A model generated the notes under the pieces. That model did no database searches and was not told where the DNA came from. It saw nothing but the letters and a program-made list of their open reading frames with translations. Source: Sulfitobacter sp. S223 (GTDB lineage: Bacteria > Pseudomonadota > Alphaproteobacteria > Rhodobacterales > Rhodobacteraceae). From it: a stretch of DNA of 64,000 bases. How positions within the stretch are numbered: position 1 is the stretch's first letter; each line of letters starts with the position of its first letter. Of the stretch, positions 16,795 to 28,574 are shown in pieces. Location: assembly GCF_025143825.1 (NCBI RefSeq), contig NZ_CP083560.1, forward strand, positions 1,860,001 through 1,924,000, read 5' to 3'. Position numbers and translations under genes: made by a program.

Positions 16795-17775
16795 ATGCCC
16801 ACAGCCTCTGTCATAGTGCCTGCGTTTAACGTGGCCAAAACCTTGCGGGCCACACTAGACGCTCTGTGCGCTCAGACCTTTAGAGACGTAGAAATTATCG
16901 TGGTGAATGACGGCTCTACCGATACGACCGCGTCGCTGTTGCGCGACTATGCGAACCGGCCCCACATAAAAGTCATCACCCAACGCAATCGCGGCCTTGC
17001 GGGCGCGCGCAACACCGGCATCGCTGCCGCATCCGGTGAGTTTATCGGTTTTTGCGATGCCGACGACTTGTGGTTGCCGGAAAAGTTGGCCGAACACGTA
17101 GCGCATTTGCAATCTGCACCACAAATCGGTGTGAGCTACTCTGGTTCTTGTATGATCGACGACAACGGCATTGCCCTTGGCATAAACCAGAGCCCGCGCC
17201 TCAAAAATATCACCGCGGCACATATCTTTAAACGCAATCCTATTGGAAACGGGTCAGCTCCTGTCATTCGCCGTGCGGTGTTCGATGCAATCGCCCACCG
17301 CCCTGCATCCGAGCAATCACGCGACTGGTATTTTGACGAGACATTCCGACAGTCCGAGGATATCGAATGCTGGTTGCGGATCGCCCTTACAACCGGCTGG
17401 CATTTCGAGGGTATTGAGGGACATCTCACACAATATCGCATCAGCGCGGGCGCCTTGTCCTCTGCAACCGATCTGCAATTGGCCGCTTGGGAACGGATGG
17501 TCGCAAAACTTGCCCTGATTTCGCCGGGGTTCTTTGCCAAACATACCAAAACGGCCCGCGCGTACCAGCTCCGCTATCTTGCCCGCCGCGCAATCAGTGA
17601 CAAAGACACCGCGCGTGCTGTCGATCTGGTTGCGCAATCTGTCAAAGCGTCTTGGCTGCCGTTTTGGGAAGAGCCGCGCAAAACGCTCACGACGATTGCT
17701 GCAGCAGCGATTTTGCGCACTGCAGGCCCCCTTGCACTGGATGCACTTATGGAAAAGCGAGGCGCAAAGTCATGA
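16795..17775 (+). CDS. Family 2 glycosyltransferase
   Basis: A 326-aa GT-A transferase, paralogous to the one upstream in its first half. It begins VIVPAFNVAKTLRATLDAL and contains VNDGSTDTTAS, GLAGARNTGIAAA and FCDADDLWLPEKL. The acidic EDIECWLRI segment fits the catalytic base position. It is preceded by AGGAGCACCTC and overlaps the following glycosyltransferase start as ATGA. The role is presumably one linkage of the polysaccharide repeat unit. Confidence 0.92.
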   Translation: MPTASVIVPAFNVAKTLRATLDALCAQTFRDVEIIVVNDGSTDTTASLLRDYANRPHIKVITQRNRGLAGARNTGIAAASGEFIGFCDADDLWLPEKLAEHVAHLQSAPQIGVSYSGSCMIDDNGIALGINQSPRLKNITAAHIFKRNPIGNGSAPVIRRAVFDAIAHRPASEQSRDWYFDETFRQSEDIECWLRIALTTGWHFEGIEGHLTQYRISAGALSSATDLQLAAWERMVAKLALISPGFFAKHTKTARAYQLRYLARRAISDKDTARAVDLVAQSVKASWLPFWEEPRKTLTTIAAAAILRTAGPLALDALMEKRGAKS

Positions 17776-18773
17776 AGGAGCTGCCAACCGTTTTGCACCT
17801 TGTCGACGATACCACCGCTGGCGGCGTGATGCGCGTTCTCGATTTTCTTCGGTCCGATCCGGAAATGGCCAAGACAGCAACGCATGAAGTCAAGTTTGTC
17901 AAACGTGGATCACTTTCCTGGCCTGTCGGGGCTGCGGATGTCGTCGTTTCACACCTGACGGTCTCTTGGTCTGCGTTGCCGTCACTGATGACCCTTCGCA
18001 TGCGGTTTGCTCTGGTTCCGCTTATCCACGTCGAGCACAGCTATACAGAAGGATTTGTAGCCCACAACGTGACACATAAGCGCCGCTTTATCCGTTTGCT
18101 GAAAACAGCTTATGGATTGTTCGACCGCGTCGTGAGTGTCAGCAAGGGACAAGCAGACTGGATGATCGCAAGTCGTCTTATCAGGGGCGAAAAACTTTCC
18201 ACCATCCAGTCTTGCGTCGATCTGGATGCCTTTCGGTCCGTGCCGGCGTCTACAAACCAAGCACGTGTTTTTGGAGCGATTGGCCGGCTGGACGGGCAAA
18301 AAGGGTTTGATACTTTGATAAAGGCGTTTCGCCAGTGCGCGGATCCCGATATTGCACTGCATATCATCGGAGAAGGTGCAGAAGAGGTCGCACTCAGATC
18401 CCTCGCAGGCGACGATCCCCGCATTGTTTTTCGTGGATTTTATGAGGATGCAACCGCTGCACTTGCGTCAATTGATGTCGTCGTCATGCCCTCGCGCTGG
18501 GAAGCCTACGGCCTGGTGGCCATCGAAACGCTGGCAAGCGGGCGTAGATTACTTTGCAGTAATATTGATGGTCTGAGGGATCATGAACAGCGCGGCGCGG
18601 TTCTGTTTGATGGAAAAAACGCATCGATATTGCGCGAGCTGATTGCACATGAAGCCCGATGTGGAAGGATAGACGCGCCAAACTGGAGCAAGCAGAAGAC
18701 CTTGCAGCTGGAAAGCCGGTTTCGTGAGGCTTGGGATCACATGTTGCGCGAGGTGGATGTTCAATCCCGCTGA
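17772..18773 (+). CDS. Family 4-type glycosyltransferase (GT-B fold)
   Basis: A 333-aa transferase of the GT-B class. The N-terminal domain starts VLHLVDDTTAGGVMRVLDFL. The C-terminal domain has AIGRLDGQKGFDTLIKAF (nucleotide-sugar site), LHIIGEGAEE and the EX7E-type stretch MPSRWEAYGLVAIETLASG. The frame is open 40 codons further upstream, but the ATG at 17772 overlaps the previous stop as ATGA with AAAGTC before it and gives the family N-terminus. It is the last gene of the flippase operon, and its 3' end overlaps the convergent hypothetical gene by 13 bp. Confidence 0.92.
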   Translation: MKELPTVLHLVDDTTAGGVMRVLDFLRSDPEMAKTATHEVKFVKRGSLSWPVGAADVVVSHLTVSWSALPSLMTLRMRFALVPLIHVEHSYTEGFVAHNVTHKRRFIRLLKTAYGLFDRVVSVSKGQADWMIASRLIRGEKLSTIQSCVDLDAFRSVPASTNQARVFGAIGRLDGQKGFDTLIKAFRQCADPDIALHIIGEGAEEVALRSLAGDDPRIVFRGFYEDATAALASIDVVVMPSRWEAYGLVAIETLASGRRLLCSNIDGLRDHEQRGAVLFDGKNASILRELIAHEARCGRIDAPNWSKQKTLQLESRFREAWDHMLREVDVQSR

Positions 18774-19216
18774 TGCGGCCACTTAAATGTTACGCGTTGA
18801 GCAAATTTTGGCCAATTGGTTTGGAGATGGCGAGCGTTTAGAGGGCAAATCCGACGCGCGTTCATGCAGCTTCTGGTTCGGCTAGCAGAGGTAATACGTG
18901 CTGAACATTTTACTTTCGAATGGCGGTCATAAAGCCCTTTGTGCTTCTTTAGGAACTTCGTAGCTTTCTCCGCAGAATCAACCTGTTTGATTAGGCGGAT
19001 CATTTCGGCAGGCTTCCCTGAACCGATTTGCTTGCCGATCAAGTCGGCGGCTTCGTGATATGGAACTTGCACGAGTTGCGCCAAAAGCGTTGCCTCAGCG
19101 CCGTTAAGCGTTCCCCACGCAAGAACTAGGTCAAGCATCGTTTCGCGGTGTAAGGGCGTCAACGGAAGCTTGTAGTTTCCTGCTTCCAATTCGCTGTTAT
19201 GCGTTCTTTTGTCCAT
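18761..19216 (-). CDS. Hypothetical protein, C-terminal part possibly frameshifted
   Basis: A 151-aa frame of unknown function. The first ~95 residues look like a real helical protein (TMLDLVLAWGTLNGAEATLLAQL, LIGKQIGSGKPAEMIRLIKQV), while the last ~55 residues are rich in Arg, Ser and Cys and look like out-of-frame sequence. It may therefore be a gene broken by a frameshift near 18930. The region is AT-richer than the polysaccharide genes beside it. It sits between the glycosyltransferase operon and tRNA-Ser, a common place for acquired or decaying genes. Confidence 0.45.
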   Translation of the reverse strand: MDKRTHNSELEAGNYKLPLTPLHRETMLDLVLAWGTLNGAEATLLAQLVQVPYHEAADLIGKQIGSGKPAEMIRLIKQVDSAEKATKFLKKHKGLYDRHSKVKCSARITSASRTRSCMNARRICPLNARHLQTNWPKFAQRVTFKWPHQRD

Positions 19217-19348
19217 GATCGGCCATCAAGATCTTCACGAATGCGTGACATAGCGCGTGTGGGCACCCTGAGACCATCGCATGAAAACTCTCACCAGATC
19301 GGCAGTCGGAATTCCTGATTAGACCATATTGAATGATTTCAAAGATTA

Positions 19349-19438
19349 TGGCGGAGAGACAGGGATTCGAACCCTGGGAAGGCTTGCACCCTCAACGGTT
19401 TTCGAGACCGCCCCGTTCGACCACTCCGGCACCTCTCC
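19349..19438 (-). tRNA. tRNA-Ser: tRNA-Ser (anticodon CGA)
   Basis: On the minus strand a 90-nt class II tRNA folds with acceptor GGAGAGG/TCTCTCC, discriminator G and an encoded CCA end. The anticodon stem GCGGT/ACCGT encloses the loop CTCGAAA, giving anticodon CGA that reads UCG serine codons. A long variable arm (GAGGGTGCAAGCCTTC) and the T arm CAGGGTTCGAATCCCTG are present. The 3' end faces the exopolysaccharide locus. Confidence 0.96.
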
Positions 19439-19582
19439 GCGGGGGTCTTGGAGCGCTCGTTTAGTTGGCTTTTCAGACCGGAGCAAGAGGCTGCCTGCGC
19501 ATCTTTGCTGTTCTGGGGGATTTTCATTGCAGCGCCTTGTAGAAGAGCTACGTTAAAGGCGGCAATTTGCAAAGGACCCCCC

Positions 19583-20425
19583 ATGCAATCGATACGTCAG
19601 GTACTAATGATCCCCCTCACAGCCCTCATGTTGGGTCTTTTTGCGTTATCAGCCACGGCAGAGCCCGCTGAGCGCGCGCAGGTTGAAGCATTTCTGGAAG
19701 TGACCGGTTTTGATGTGGCGCTGGAGAGCATCCGGTTGTCTGCGGATGCCGCGCCGCAAATGCTGGGTTTGCAAGCCGAGGATTTTGGATCGGAATGGAA
19801 GCGCCTTGTGTCCGAGGTGTTCAAGACCCAACTGATGCATGACATGGCGCTTGATATCCTGCAAAAAACCCTCACGGAGCAATTGCTGACCCATGCGGCA
19901 GATTTTTATGCGTCTGATCTGGGAAAACGGCTGGTCGTTGCAGAAAACAGTTCTCATATGATTGAGGAAGATGGCCTCAAATCCGAAAGCGGTGCGCAGA
20001 TCATCGAGGGGCTTAACCGCATTGGTTCAGAGCGCGTTGCCATTCTGGAGCGACTGAACCGTGCCAGCGGCAGCGAGGAAAGCTCGCTCAAGTCTATTCA
20101 GGAGGTCCAGATCAGGTTCCTGATGGCTGCGGCGGGTGCAGGCGTGATCGAACTTCAAATGGACGAGCCTGATCTGCGCGAAGCAATGCAATCCCAAGAA
20201 GAGGAGCTGCGGGCCAACTTGCGCCAGAGCGCGCTTGAAGGGGCGGCTTATACGTATCAAGCGTTCTCAGACGAAGAGATGGTCGCTTACGCCGAGGCGC
20301 TGGAACACCCCGATATGCAGCAGGTTTATTCATTGATGAACGCGGTGCAGTACGAAATTATGGCCAACAGATTTGAAGCCGTCGCAGAACGTTTGCGCCA
20401 GATGCAGCCTAGTCAGGATCTATAG
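19583..20425 (+). CDS. DUF2059 domain protein, exported
   Basis: A 280-aa protein with a Sec signal peptide (hydrophobic stretch about residues 5-22, cleavage near ATA-EP). The domain pattern EVFKTQLMHDMALDILQKTL...LLTHAADFYASDLGKRLV is typical of DUF2059, a small alpha-helical periplasmic domain of unknown role, and a second similar helical module (ALEGAAYTYQAFSDEEMVAYAEAL) occurs near the C-terminus. The frame is open from 19448 across a spacer, but the ATG at 19583 has AAAGGA before it and starts the signal peptide. Four bp separate it from a second DUF2059 gene. Confidence 0.8.
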   Translation: MQSIRQVLMIPLTALMLGLFALSATAEPAERAQVEAFLEVTGFDVALESIRLSADAAPQMLGLQAEDFGSEWKRLVSEVFKTQLMHDMALDILQKTLTEQLLTHAADFYASDLGKRLVVAENSSHMIEEDGLKSESGAQIIEGLNRIGSERVAILERLNRASGSEESSLKSIQEVQIRFLMAAAGAGVIELQMDEPDLREAMQSQEEELRANLRQSALEGAAYTYQAFSDEEMVAYAEALEHPDMQQVYSLMNAVQYEIMANRFEAVAERLRQMQPSQDL

Positions 20426-20429
20426 TAAG

Positions 20430-21239
20430 ATGCGCAAACTGCTGGCCATTTTTCTTATCATGCTGACCGCCTTGCCGCTTTGGGCGGGCGCGCGGCACAC
20501 GGTGCTAATGGATGTGCTGCAGATCCGCGAGCTGAGCGGCATTCTGCATGAAGAGGGGCTCCAGTTCGGGGCGACGTTGAACGATGACTGGCTTGAGGGG
20601 CAGGGTGGTCCGGCGTGGGCGGGGCAGGTGACCCGCATTTATGATGTGGATCGCATCGCAGAAGGCATTCGCGCCGGTCTTGAACCCGCGCTGGAAGGCG
20701 AGGTTCTTGAAGCCGCGATTGCGTTTTTTGCATCCGAATTGGGTAGCCAGATCATCACGTTTGAAAATGCGGCACGGCGTGCCTTGGCTGATCCTGAAAT
20801 AGAAGCTCAGGCCCGCGCGAAATTCGTTAAACAACAAGACAGCAACGATGTGCGCCTCGTGCAGATCAACCGGATGATCAAGGCGGGTGATCTGATCAAC
20901 CGCAACGTTACCTCTGCGCTCAACTCTAACTACCAGTTCCTGCGCGCATTGGTGGATGGTGATGTCTATACAATGAGCGATGAAGAAATTCTTGATGATG
21001 TCTTGTCCGAGCGCGAGGCAATCACCGAAGACACGAACATATGGCTTGGTGCTTTTTTGACGCTGGCCTACAGCCCACTCAGCCTAGAAGAACTGACATC
21101 TTATGCCGATTTTGCGGAATCCGAGGCCGGGCGTGCGCTTAATAACGGGTTCTTTGCCGGATTTGATCCGCTTTACGAAGATATCTCCTACGCGCTTGGC
21201 CGTGCAATGGCGATGAATATGGCCGCAGAAGAGCTTTAG
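20430..21239 (+). CDS. DUF2059 domain protein, exported (second copy)
   Basis: A 269-aa exported protein starting with a signal peptide (MRKLLAIFLIMLTALPLWAGA). Segments such as VLEAAIAFFASELGSQIITFENAARRALADPEI and SLEELTSYADFAESEAGRALNNGF repeat the layout of the upstream protein: two DUF2059-like helical halves. The two are diverged tandem paralogs in one operon. Function is unknown; a periplasmic or envelope location is expected. The ATG at 20430 follows the previous stop by 4 bp and lies well inside a longer open frame. Confidence 0.78.
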   Translation: MRKLLAIFLIMLTALPLWAGARHTVLMDVLQIRELSGILHEEGLQFGATLNDDWLEGQGGPAWAGQVTRIYDVDRIAEGIRAGLEPALEGEVLEAAIAFFASELGSQIITFENAARRALADPEIEAQARAKFVKQQDSNDVRLVQINRMIKAGDLINRNVTSALNSNYQFLRALVDGDVYTMSDEEILDDVLSEREAITEDTNIWLGAFLTLAYSPLSLEELTSYADFAESEAGRALNNGFFAGFDPLYEDISYALGRAMAMNMAAEEL

Positions 21240-21262
21240 CCTGTTTATCTGTTTGCCACCGC

Positions 21263-21291
21263 TTGACTTGCGCCCCTGATCCGCTGATAAG
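21263..21291 (+). promoter_or_regulatory. Candidate promoter for rplU-rpmA
   Basis: TTGACT at 21263 and GATAAG at 21286 are separated by 17 bp, close to the housekeeping sigma factor consensus. They lie about 145 bp before the rplU ATG, leaving a leader with GC-rich dyads (around 21360-21400) that could serve autogenous control. No experimental support. Confidence 0.5.
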
Positions 21292-21434
21292 CGCGCAACT
21301 CGGCGGGAATTCCCGATTCCGGGGTTTTGTTAATGACGCCCAAGGGCGCGCTGTCTGACGGTGAGGGGCATACCCCCCTCGCGAACACCCGGTTACCGGG
21401 GGCCACAAGACGCGGAAAATGTGAAGGAAGACCT

Positions 21435-22142
21435 ATGTTTGCGGTCCTGAAAACAGGCGGTAAGCAATATAAAGTTCAAGCGGGCGACATGCTCCGCGTA
21501 GAGCGTATTGCGGCATCTGCCGGTGAGACAGTTCAATTCAACGAAGTGCTGATGCTTGGTGGCGACAACCCACAGGTTGGCGCGCCCATGATCGAAGACG
21601 CCGGCGTTCAAGCCGAAGTTGTCGACCAGATCAAAGGCGAGAAAGTTATCCACTTCGTCAAGCGTCGCCGGAAGCACTCTTCCAAGCGCACCAAAGGCCA
21701 CCGTCAGAAACTGACGCTGGTAAAGATCACCGAGATCATGGCATCCGGCGCAGGTAAATCCGGCGTAGCGGCAGCCATCGGCACGGGTTCCGTATCCGCA
21801 GCGGCAGTTGCAGCCATCACAGGTAAATCCGTTGAGGCGGCACCTGCGAAAAAAGCTAAAGCAGCAAAGCCTGCAAAAGCAGCGGCCCCTAAAGCCGAGA
21901 AAGCTGAAAAGCCTGCCAAGGCGAAGAAAGCTGCAAAGGGTGAAGGCGACGATCTGTCCCAGATCTCCGGCGTTGGCCCTGTCATTGTTGGCAAGCTGAA
22001 TGACGCAGGCATCACCACATTCGCACAGATTGCGGCGTGGACAGATGCTGACGTAGAAGCGATTGAAGAGAAACTGTCGTTCAAAGGTCGTGTCGGTCGT
22101 GAAGACTGGATCGCACAGGCCAAAGATCTGGCAAAAGGCTAA
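21435..22142 (+). CDS. rplU: Ribosomal protein L21 with C-terminal helix-hairpin-helix extension
   Basis: Residues 1-~103 are a complete L21 ([22 protein letters not shown], then [29 protein letters not shown]). About 130 further residues follow: an Ala/Lys/Pro-rich linker and a compact domain with [26 protein letters not shown], a helix-hairpin-helix-like motif also seen in other alphaproteobacterial proteins. At 235 aa it is more than twice the E. coli length. The ATG at 21435 gives the standard L21 start, although the frame is open from 21327. L27 follows 11 bp downstream. Confidence 0.95.
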   Translation: MFAVLKTGGKQYKVQAGDMLRVERIAASAGETVQFNEVLMLGGDNPQVGAPMIEDAGVQAEVVDQIKGEKVIHFVKRRRKHSSKRTKGHRQKLTLVKITEIMASGAGKSGVAAAIGTGSVSAAAVAAITGKSVEAAPAKKAKAAKPAKAAAPKAEKAEKPAKAKKAAKGEGDDLSQISGVGPVIVGKLNDAGITTFAQIAAWTDADVEAIEEKLSFKGRVGREDWIAQAKDLAKG

Positions 22143-22153
22143 GGAGAGACCTA

Positions 22154-22423
22154 ATGGCACACAAAAAAGCAGGCGGCTCATCCCGTAACGGGCGCGACTC
22201 AGCTGGTCGTCGCCTTGGCGTTAAAAAATATGGCGGCGAAGTTGTCGTTCCTGGCAACATCATCGTGCGTCAGCGCGGCACCAAATTCTGGCCTGGCCAG
22301 AACGTGGGCATGGGCAAAGATCACACGATCTTCGCAACTGTTGACGGCAACGTTCAGTTCCACAAGGGCCTGAAAAACCGCACATTCATTTCTATCGTAC
22401 CGGTAGCGGAAGCTGCTGAATAA
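22154..22423 (+). CDS. rpmA: Ribosomal protein L27
   Basis: An 89-aa L27 with the characteristic N-terminus [23 protein letters not shown] that reaches the peptidyl transferase centre, and [24 protein letters not shown] in the body. There is no N-terminal extension requiring cleavage of the kind seen in Firmicutes. The ATG follows an AGGAGAG ribosome-binding site. It is co-transcribed with rplU, and a strong terminator lies about 30 bp after the stop. Confidence 0.98.
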   Translation: MAHKKAGGSSRNGRDSAGRRLGVKKYGGEVVVPGNIIVRQRGTKFWPGQNVGMGKDHTIFATVDGNVQFHKGLKNRTFISIVPVAEAAE

Positions 22424-22451
22424 GCCGTACCCGTAGAATGATACAATATCA

Positions 22452-22480
22452 GGGATCGGCGGAGACGCCGGTCCCTTTTT
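22452..22480 (+). terminator. Rho-independent terminator after rpmA
   Basis: A stem GGGA-CGGCG/CGCCG-TCCC with loop GAGA is followed by five T residues. It ends the rplU-rpmA unit; the next gene begins about 30 bp further on with its own ribosome-binding site. Confidence 0.8.
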
Positions 22481-22511
22481 CGTTCTTGTCACTCCCTCAG
22501 GAGAGCGACCT

Positions 22512-23069
22512 ATGTCTAGATCAGATACCATTCCAGAGTTGGCTCGTAAGGGTCTTCGCCTGCGTGCGCCGGTTCAGGCCGACATCGCAGCGCGCAAAAC
22601 GTTGGGGCGCGTCCCCGAAATCACCCAGATGTTTGGTATACCGCTGGGCGATCCAAAGCCGATTTCGACGGCTGAAGCAGAAGGCTGGTTCGGGTCTCTG
22701 TCGGCCCAGCCGCTGGCGTGGGTGATAGAGGAGCAGGGCGCGTTAATCGGTGAAATCCGGTTGCAAAGCCATGTGATTGAAGACCGCCGCGCCGAGATGG
22801 AAATTTCCATTCTTGATCCTAAAAAGCTGGGGCAGGGGATCGGCCCACGCGCAATTCACCTGCTGTTGCGTCATGCCTTTGAAACAATGCGACTGCATCG
22901 TGTGGCTGTACGGGTTCTGGCATCCAACACCCGTGCAATTGTGGCGTTCCGCAAGGTAGGCTTTGTCGAGGAAGGTCGAGAGAGGCAGTCGTCAAAGGTG
23001 GGGCAGAAATGGCAAGATGACGTCATCATGGGCCTCTTGAATGCGGAATACGTAGGTATCGGGGTATGA
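22512..23069 (+). CDS. GNAT family N-acetyltransferase (RimJ/RimL-like)
   Basis: A 185-aa acetyltransferase of the RimJ/RimL-type GNAT group. It begins with substrate strand RLRAPVQADIAA and has the acetyl-CoA region LDPKKLGQGIGPRAIHLLLRHAF followed by LHRVAVRVLASNTRAIVAFRKVGFVEEGRER, the usual motif A and B. The substrate may be a protein N-terminus or a small amine; the sequence does not decide. ATG with CAGGAGAG ahead. Its stop overlaps the LysE family gene start (ATGA). Confidence 0.88.
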   Translation: MSRSDTIPELARKGLRLRAPVQADIAARKTLGRVPEITQMFGIPLGDPKPISTAEAEGWFGSLSAQPLAWVIEEQGALIGEIRLQSHVIEDRRAEMEISILDPKKLGQGIGPRAIHLLLRHAFETMRLHRVAVRVLASNTRAIVAFRKVGFVEEGRERQSSKVGQKWQDDVIMGLLNAEYVGIGV

Positions 23070-23668
23070 GCATCGCTCTCGTTCCACTGACCGTTTTTGC
23101 GGCCAGTCAGGTAGGTACACCCGGTCCTGCGAATATGGCGTTGCTTGCCACGGGCGCGCGCTTTGGATTTCGTGCGGCGCTGCCTTTCGTGGCGGGTGTG
23201 GCTCTGGGCAAGCAGTTGATCATCTGGCCGATCGGTTTTGGTCTGATGGAGCTGGCAGAGGCTGCTCCGGGCGTGTTTACCGCGCTCAAGTATCTATCGG
23301 CTGCCTATATTATCTGGCTTGCGTGGAAGGTGGCGAACCTGCGTCTGGGGCATGGGGATGCTGCAACGTCTGTGCCTGGCTTTGCGGCGGGGTTGATTGT
23401 CCATCCTCTGAACCCCAAAGCATGGGCGATGATCGTTGGCAGTTTTACGGCCTTCGTTGGGCCTGATGTGCCGACACTGGCAGCGACTGCAACAGTTGCG
23501 GCCGTGTTGTTGGCCTGTCAGATGGTCATGCATCCGCTCTGGACCTTGGGCGGTAGCGCAATTGCGCGCACCGTTGCAGGTACGCGTGCTGAGCCCTATT
23601 TGATGTGGACCCTCGCGGGGCTGACGGTTGCTTCGGTTTTGTTTGTTTTATTTGGCGGAAAGTTCTGA
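23066..23668 (+). CDS. LysE/RhtB family exporter
   Basis: A 200-aa inner-membrane protein with about six hydrophobic segments. The N-terminal PGPANMALLATGARFGFRAALPFVAGVALG is the hallmark of the LysE/RhtB amino-acid exporter family (usually GPxxxxxxxxG...G). HPLNPKAWAMIVGSF is the second conserved loop. The substrate is unknown, probably an amino acid or homoserine-like metabolite. It is flanked on both sides by GNAT genes in one operon, overlapping the first and 2 bp from the second. Confidence 0.88.
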   Translation: MSIALVPLTVFAASQVGTPGPANMALLATGARFGFRAALPFVAGVALGKQLIIWPIGFGLMELAEAAPGVFTALKYLSAAYIIWLAWKVANLRLGHGDAATSVPGFAAGLIVHPLNPKAWAMIVGSFTAFVGPDVPTLAATATVAAVLLACQMVMHPLWTLGGSAIARTVAGTRAEPYLMWTLAGLTVASVLFVLFGGKF

Positions 23669-23670
23669 GT

Positions 23671-26346
<2,676 letters not shown>

Positions 26347-26356
26347 GGACAAGACG

Positions 26357-27622
26357 ATGACAGAGATTGCAGATATTCATGCCCTGATGTCAGATATCGG
26401 CCGCCGTGCCAAAGTGGCGGCAGCAACCCTTGCAACAGCCAGTGCAGAGCAGAAGCACGCCGCGCTGATTGCTGCGGCTGATGCTGTCTGGAGCGATCGC
26501 GAAGAAATATACGCGGCCAACGCGCAAGATATGGCCTATGGCAAGGACAAGGGGCTGAGCCCTGCAATGCTTGACCGTCTAGCACTGGACGAGGCAGGGC
26601 TTCGGGGGATCATTGACGGGTTGCGTGCCATTGCTGAACAGCGCGATCCTGTCGGGGATGTTATCGCTGAATGGGACCAGCCCAGCGGGTTGCACATACA
26701 GCGGGTTCGGACGCCCCTTGGTGTCATTGGCGTGATCTATGAAAGCCGCCCGAATGTGACCGCCGATGCTGGTGCGTTATGTCTTAAATCTGGCAATGCC
26801 GTGATTTTGCGCGGCGGCTCTGAGAGCTTCCACAGCAGCCGCGCGTTGCACGTATGTTTGCAGCAAGGCTTGCGTGACGCTGGCCTGCCAGAAGACGCGA
26901 TCCAGCTTGTCCCGACGCGTGACCGTCAGGCAGTGAAGGAAATGCTCACGATGACCGACACGATCGATGTCATCGTACCGCGTGGCGGCAAGGGGTTAGT
27001 CGGCTTGGTCCAGCGCGAAGCGCGCGTGCCGGTCTTTGCCCATCTTGAAGGCATCGTTCATATTTACATCGACAAGGACGCCGATCCTGAGAAAGTGCTC
27101 AAGATCGTGATGAACTCCAAGACTCGGCGGACAGGCATTTGCGGCGCTGCGGAGTGTTTGTTGATCCACCGGGACGTTTTGCCGAACATTGGCAAAGGTC
27201 TGGTGCGCGCGTTGGTCGACGCAGGCGTAGAGGTGCGCGGCGATGAGGCGCTTGCTAATCTGGACGGTGTCGTGCCAGCCACGGATGACGATTGGGGCCA
27301 TGAATATCTGGACATGATCATTGCCGCGAAAGCAGTTGACAGCATCGACGCCGCGATGGCGCATATCCGGCACTATGGGTCAAACCATACGGATTGTATC
27401 ATCACCGAAGATCCACAGGCTGCCCAGACATTTATGAATGGTCTCGATAGCGCCATCCTGATCCACAACGCTTCAACCCAGTTTGCCGATGGTGGTGAAT
27501 TTGGCATGGGCGCCGAGATCGGGATTGCGACGGGTAAAATGCACGCGCGCGGCCCTGTAGGGGCCGAGCAGCTGACCAGCTTCAAATATCTGGTGACAGG
27601 GGATGGGACTGTCCGTCGCTAA
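26357..27622 (+). CDS. proA: Glutamate-5-semialdehyde dehydrogenase (gamma-glutamyl phosphate reductase)
   Basis: A 421-aa NADPH-dependent reductase of the aldehyde dehydrogenase superfamily; second enzyme of proline synthesis. It contains [34 protein letters not shown] and the catalytic cysteine segment [14 protein letters not shown]. The ATG at 26357 has AAGGAC ahead. Its stop codon overlaps the stop of the convergent chpT gene by 3 bp. Confidence 0.97.
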   Translation: MTEIADIHALMSDIGRRAKVAAATLATASAEQKHAALIAAADAVWSDREEIYAANAQDMAYGKDKGLSPAMLDRLALDEAGLRGIIDGLRAIAEQRDPVGDVIAEWDQPSGLHIQRVRTPLGVIGVIYESRPNVTADAGALCLKSGNAVILRGGSESFHSSRALHVCLQQGLRDAGLPEDAIQLVPTRDRQAVKEMLTMTDTIDVIVPRGGKGLVGLVQREARVPVFAHLEGIVHIYIDKDADPEKVLKIVMNSKTRRTGICGAAECLLIHRDVLPNIGKGLVRALVDAGVEVRGDEALANLDGVVPATDDDWGHEYLDMIIAAKAVDSIDAAMAHIRHYGSNHTDCIITEDPQAAQTFMNGLDSAILIHNASTQFADGGEFGMGAEIGIATGKMHARGPVGAEQLTSFKYLVTGDGTVRR

Positions 27623-28212
27623 AGAGTGATGCAGAGGGCATTTTCTGTGCGCTCAACCTTGAGAGTGTGTCCCTCGGATGCGGCGTGTGTGGGGAGCAGG
27701 CCGAACTGAACCTGCGCGGGCCGCAAATCGTATTTCTCCATGCTACCTTCAAGCATGGACCATAGGGTTTCATCAAGGTTGAGCTTGTCTGCGTGACCCG
27801 TCAGAGAGATTTGGCCATCTGTGATCGAAATTTCGATCCGGCCGCCGTATGGCATGGCGGTTTCCATGCAGAGTGTTGCCAGTAGGGCGAGCCTCACGAG
27901 GCGTCGGGGTTGGCCATCTTCTGGTGCCCAGACAACCGAAAGCCGCGAAGAGGCGTAGCTGTCCTTTAGGATGGATACCACTTCGGATCGGCCGACCATC
28001 TGTGTGTCCGCAGACCCAAAAGCGATGCGGAAAAAGCGGATGCGTGCACTGGCGTTGGCCACACTTTCGGCAATAAGGTCCATTTCCTGCGTTGGTGACT
28101 GCAGGCTCATCTCCATGAGTTCCAAACCGTTGTTGATAGCGCCAATTGGAGATATCAGGTCGTGGCAGATGCGGCTCCCGATCAAGGCAGCAAAGTCGGT
28201 GTTGTGGTTCAT
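27619..28212 (-). CDS. chpT: ChpT-like histidine phosphotransferase
   Basis: A 197-aa protein with the ChpT layout: a histidine-containing helical hairpin ([24 protein letters not shown], His17) and a degenerate ATPase-like C-terminal domain. In Caulobacter and relatives ChpT passes phosphate from the CckA kinase to CtrA and CpdR, controlling cell cycle or, in Rhodobacterales, motility and gene transfer agent genes. A longer open frame begins at 28524, but the ATG at 28212 matches the family N-terminus. It is divergent from the DUF3553 gene (33 bp apart) and convergent with proA. Confidence 0.88.
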   Translation of the reverse strand: MNHNTDFAALIGSRICHDLISPIGAINNGLELMEMSLQSPTQEMDLIAESVANASARIRFFRIAFGSADTQMVGRSEVVSILKDSYASSRLSVVWAPEDGQPRRLVRLALLATLCMETAMPYGGRIEISITDGQISLTGHADKLNLDETLWSMLEGSMEKYDLRPAQVQFGLLPTHAASEGHTLKVERTENALCITL

Positions 28213-28245
28213 ATAAGTCGCGTCCTTGTCAGTAAGGAAAATTGG

Positions 28246-28428
28246 ATGGAAGATTTCAACGCAGTCTTGACGCCTGGCATGCTGGTGCGACACCCGGGAA
28301 TGCCCGATTGGGGAGTAGGGCAGGTGCAAAGCAACATCGGTGGTAAGCTCACAGTGAATTTCAGAGAGGCTGGTAAAGTGGTCATCGACAGTACCCGGAT
28401 CGCCTTGGTTCCAGTGTTTGATAGTTAA
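28246..28428 (+). CDS. DUF3553 protein
   Basis: A 60-aa protein, MEDFNAVLTPGMLVRHPGMP followed by DWGVGQVQSNIGGKLTVNF, matching the short DUF3553 family. The family has an SH3/KOW-like pattern reminiscent of the domain joined to some helicases, but its function is unknown. In alphaproteobacteria it is often next to chpT, as here. The ATG is at 28246 and the longer frame upstream overlaps chpT. Confidence 0.85.
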   Translation: MEDFNAVLTPGMLVRHPGMPDWGVGQVQSNIGGKLTVNFREAGKVVIDSTRIALVPVFDS

Positions 28429-28574
28429 CATCTCAAAATAGCGTAAATGATGTATATCTCTCCTCTCGGTCTGTACGGAACAGCAACCATAAGTTGCATC
28501 TGGCAATATGTGCAGTCGTTGCAAATATGTCCCCAGCAGCTTATCCGTAGGCCACTCGAACGTTGGGGCAGGGC

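Noticed and set aside
19349-19438. tRNA-Ser as attachment site of a genomic island carrying the polysaccharide locus
   Set aside because: The orientation fits, but I found no integrase, no direct repeat of the tRNA 3' end near the far border (about 4.5-5 kb), and no mobility genes.
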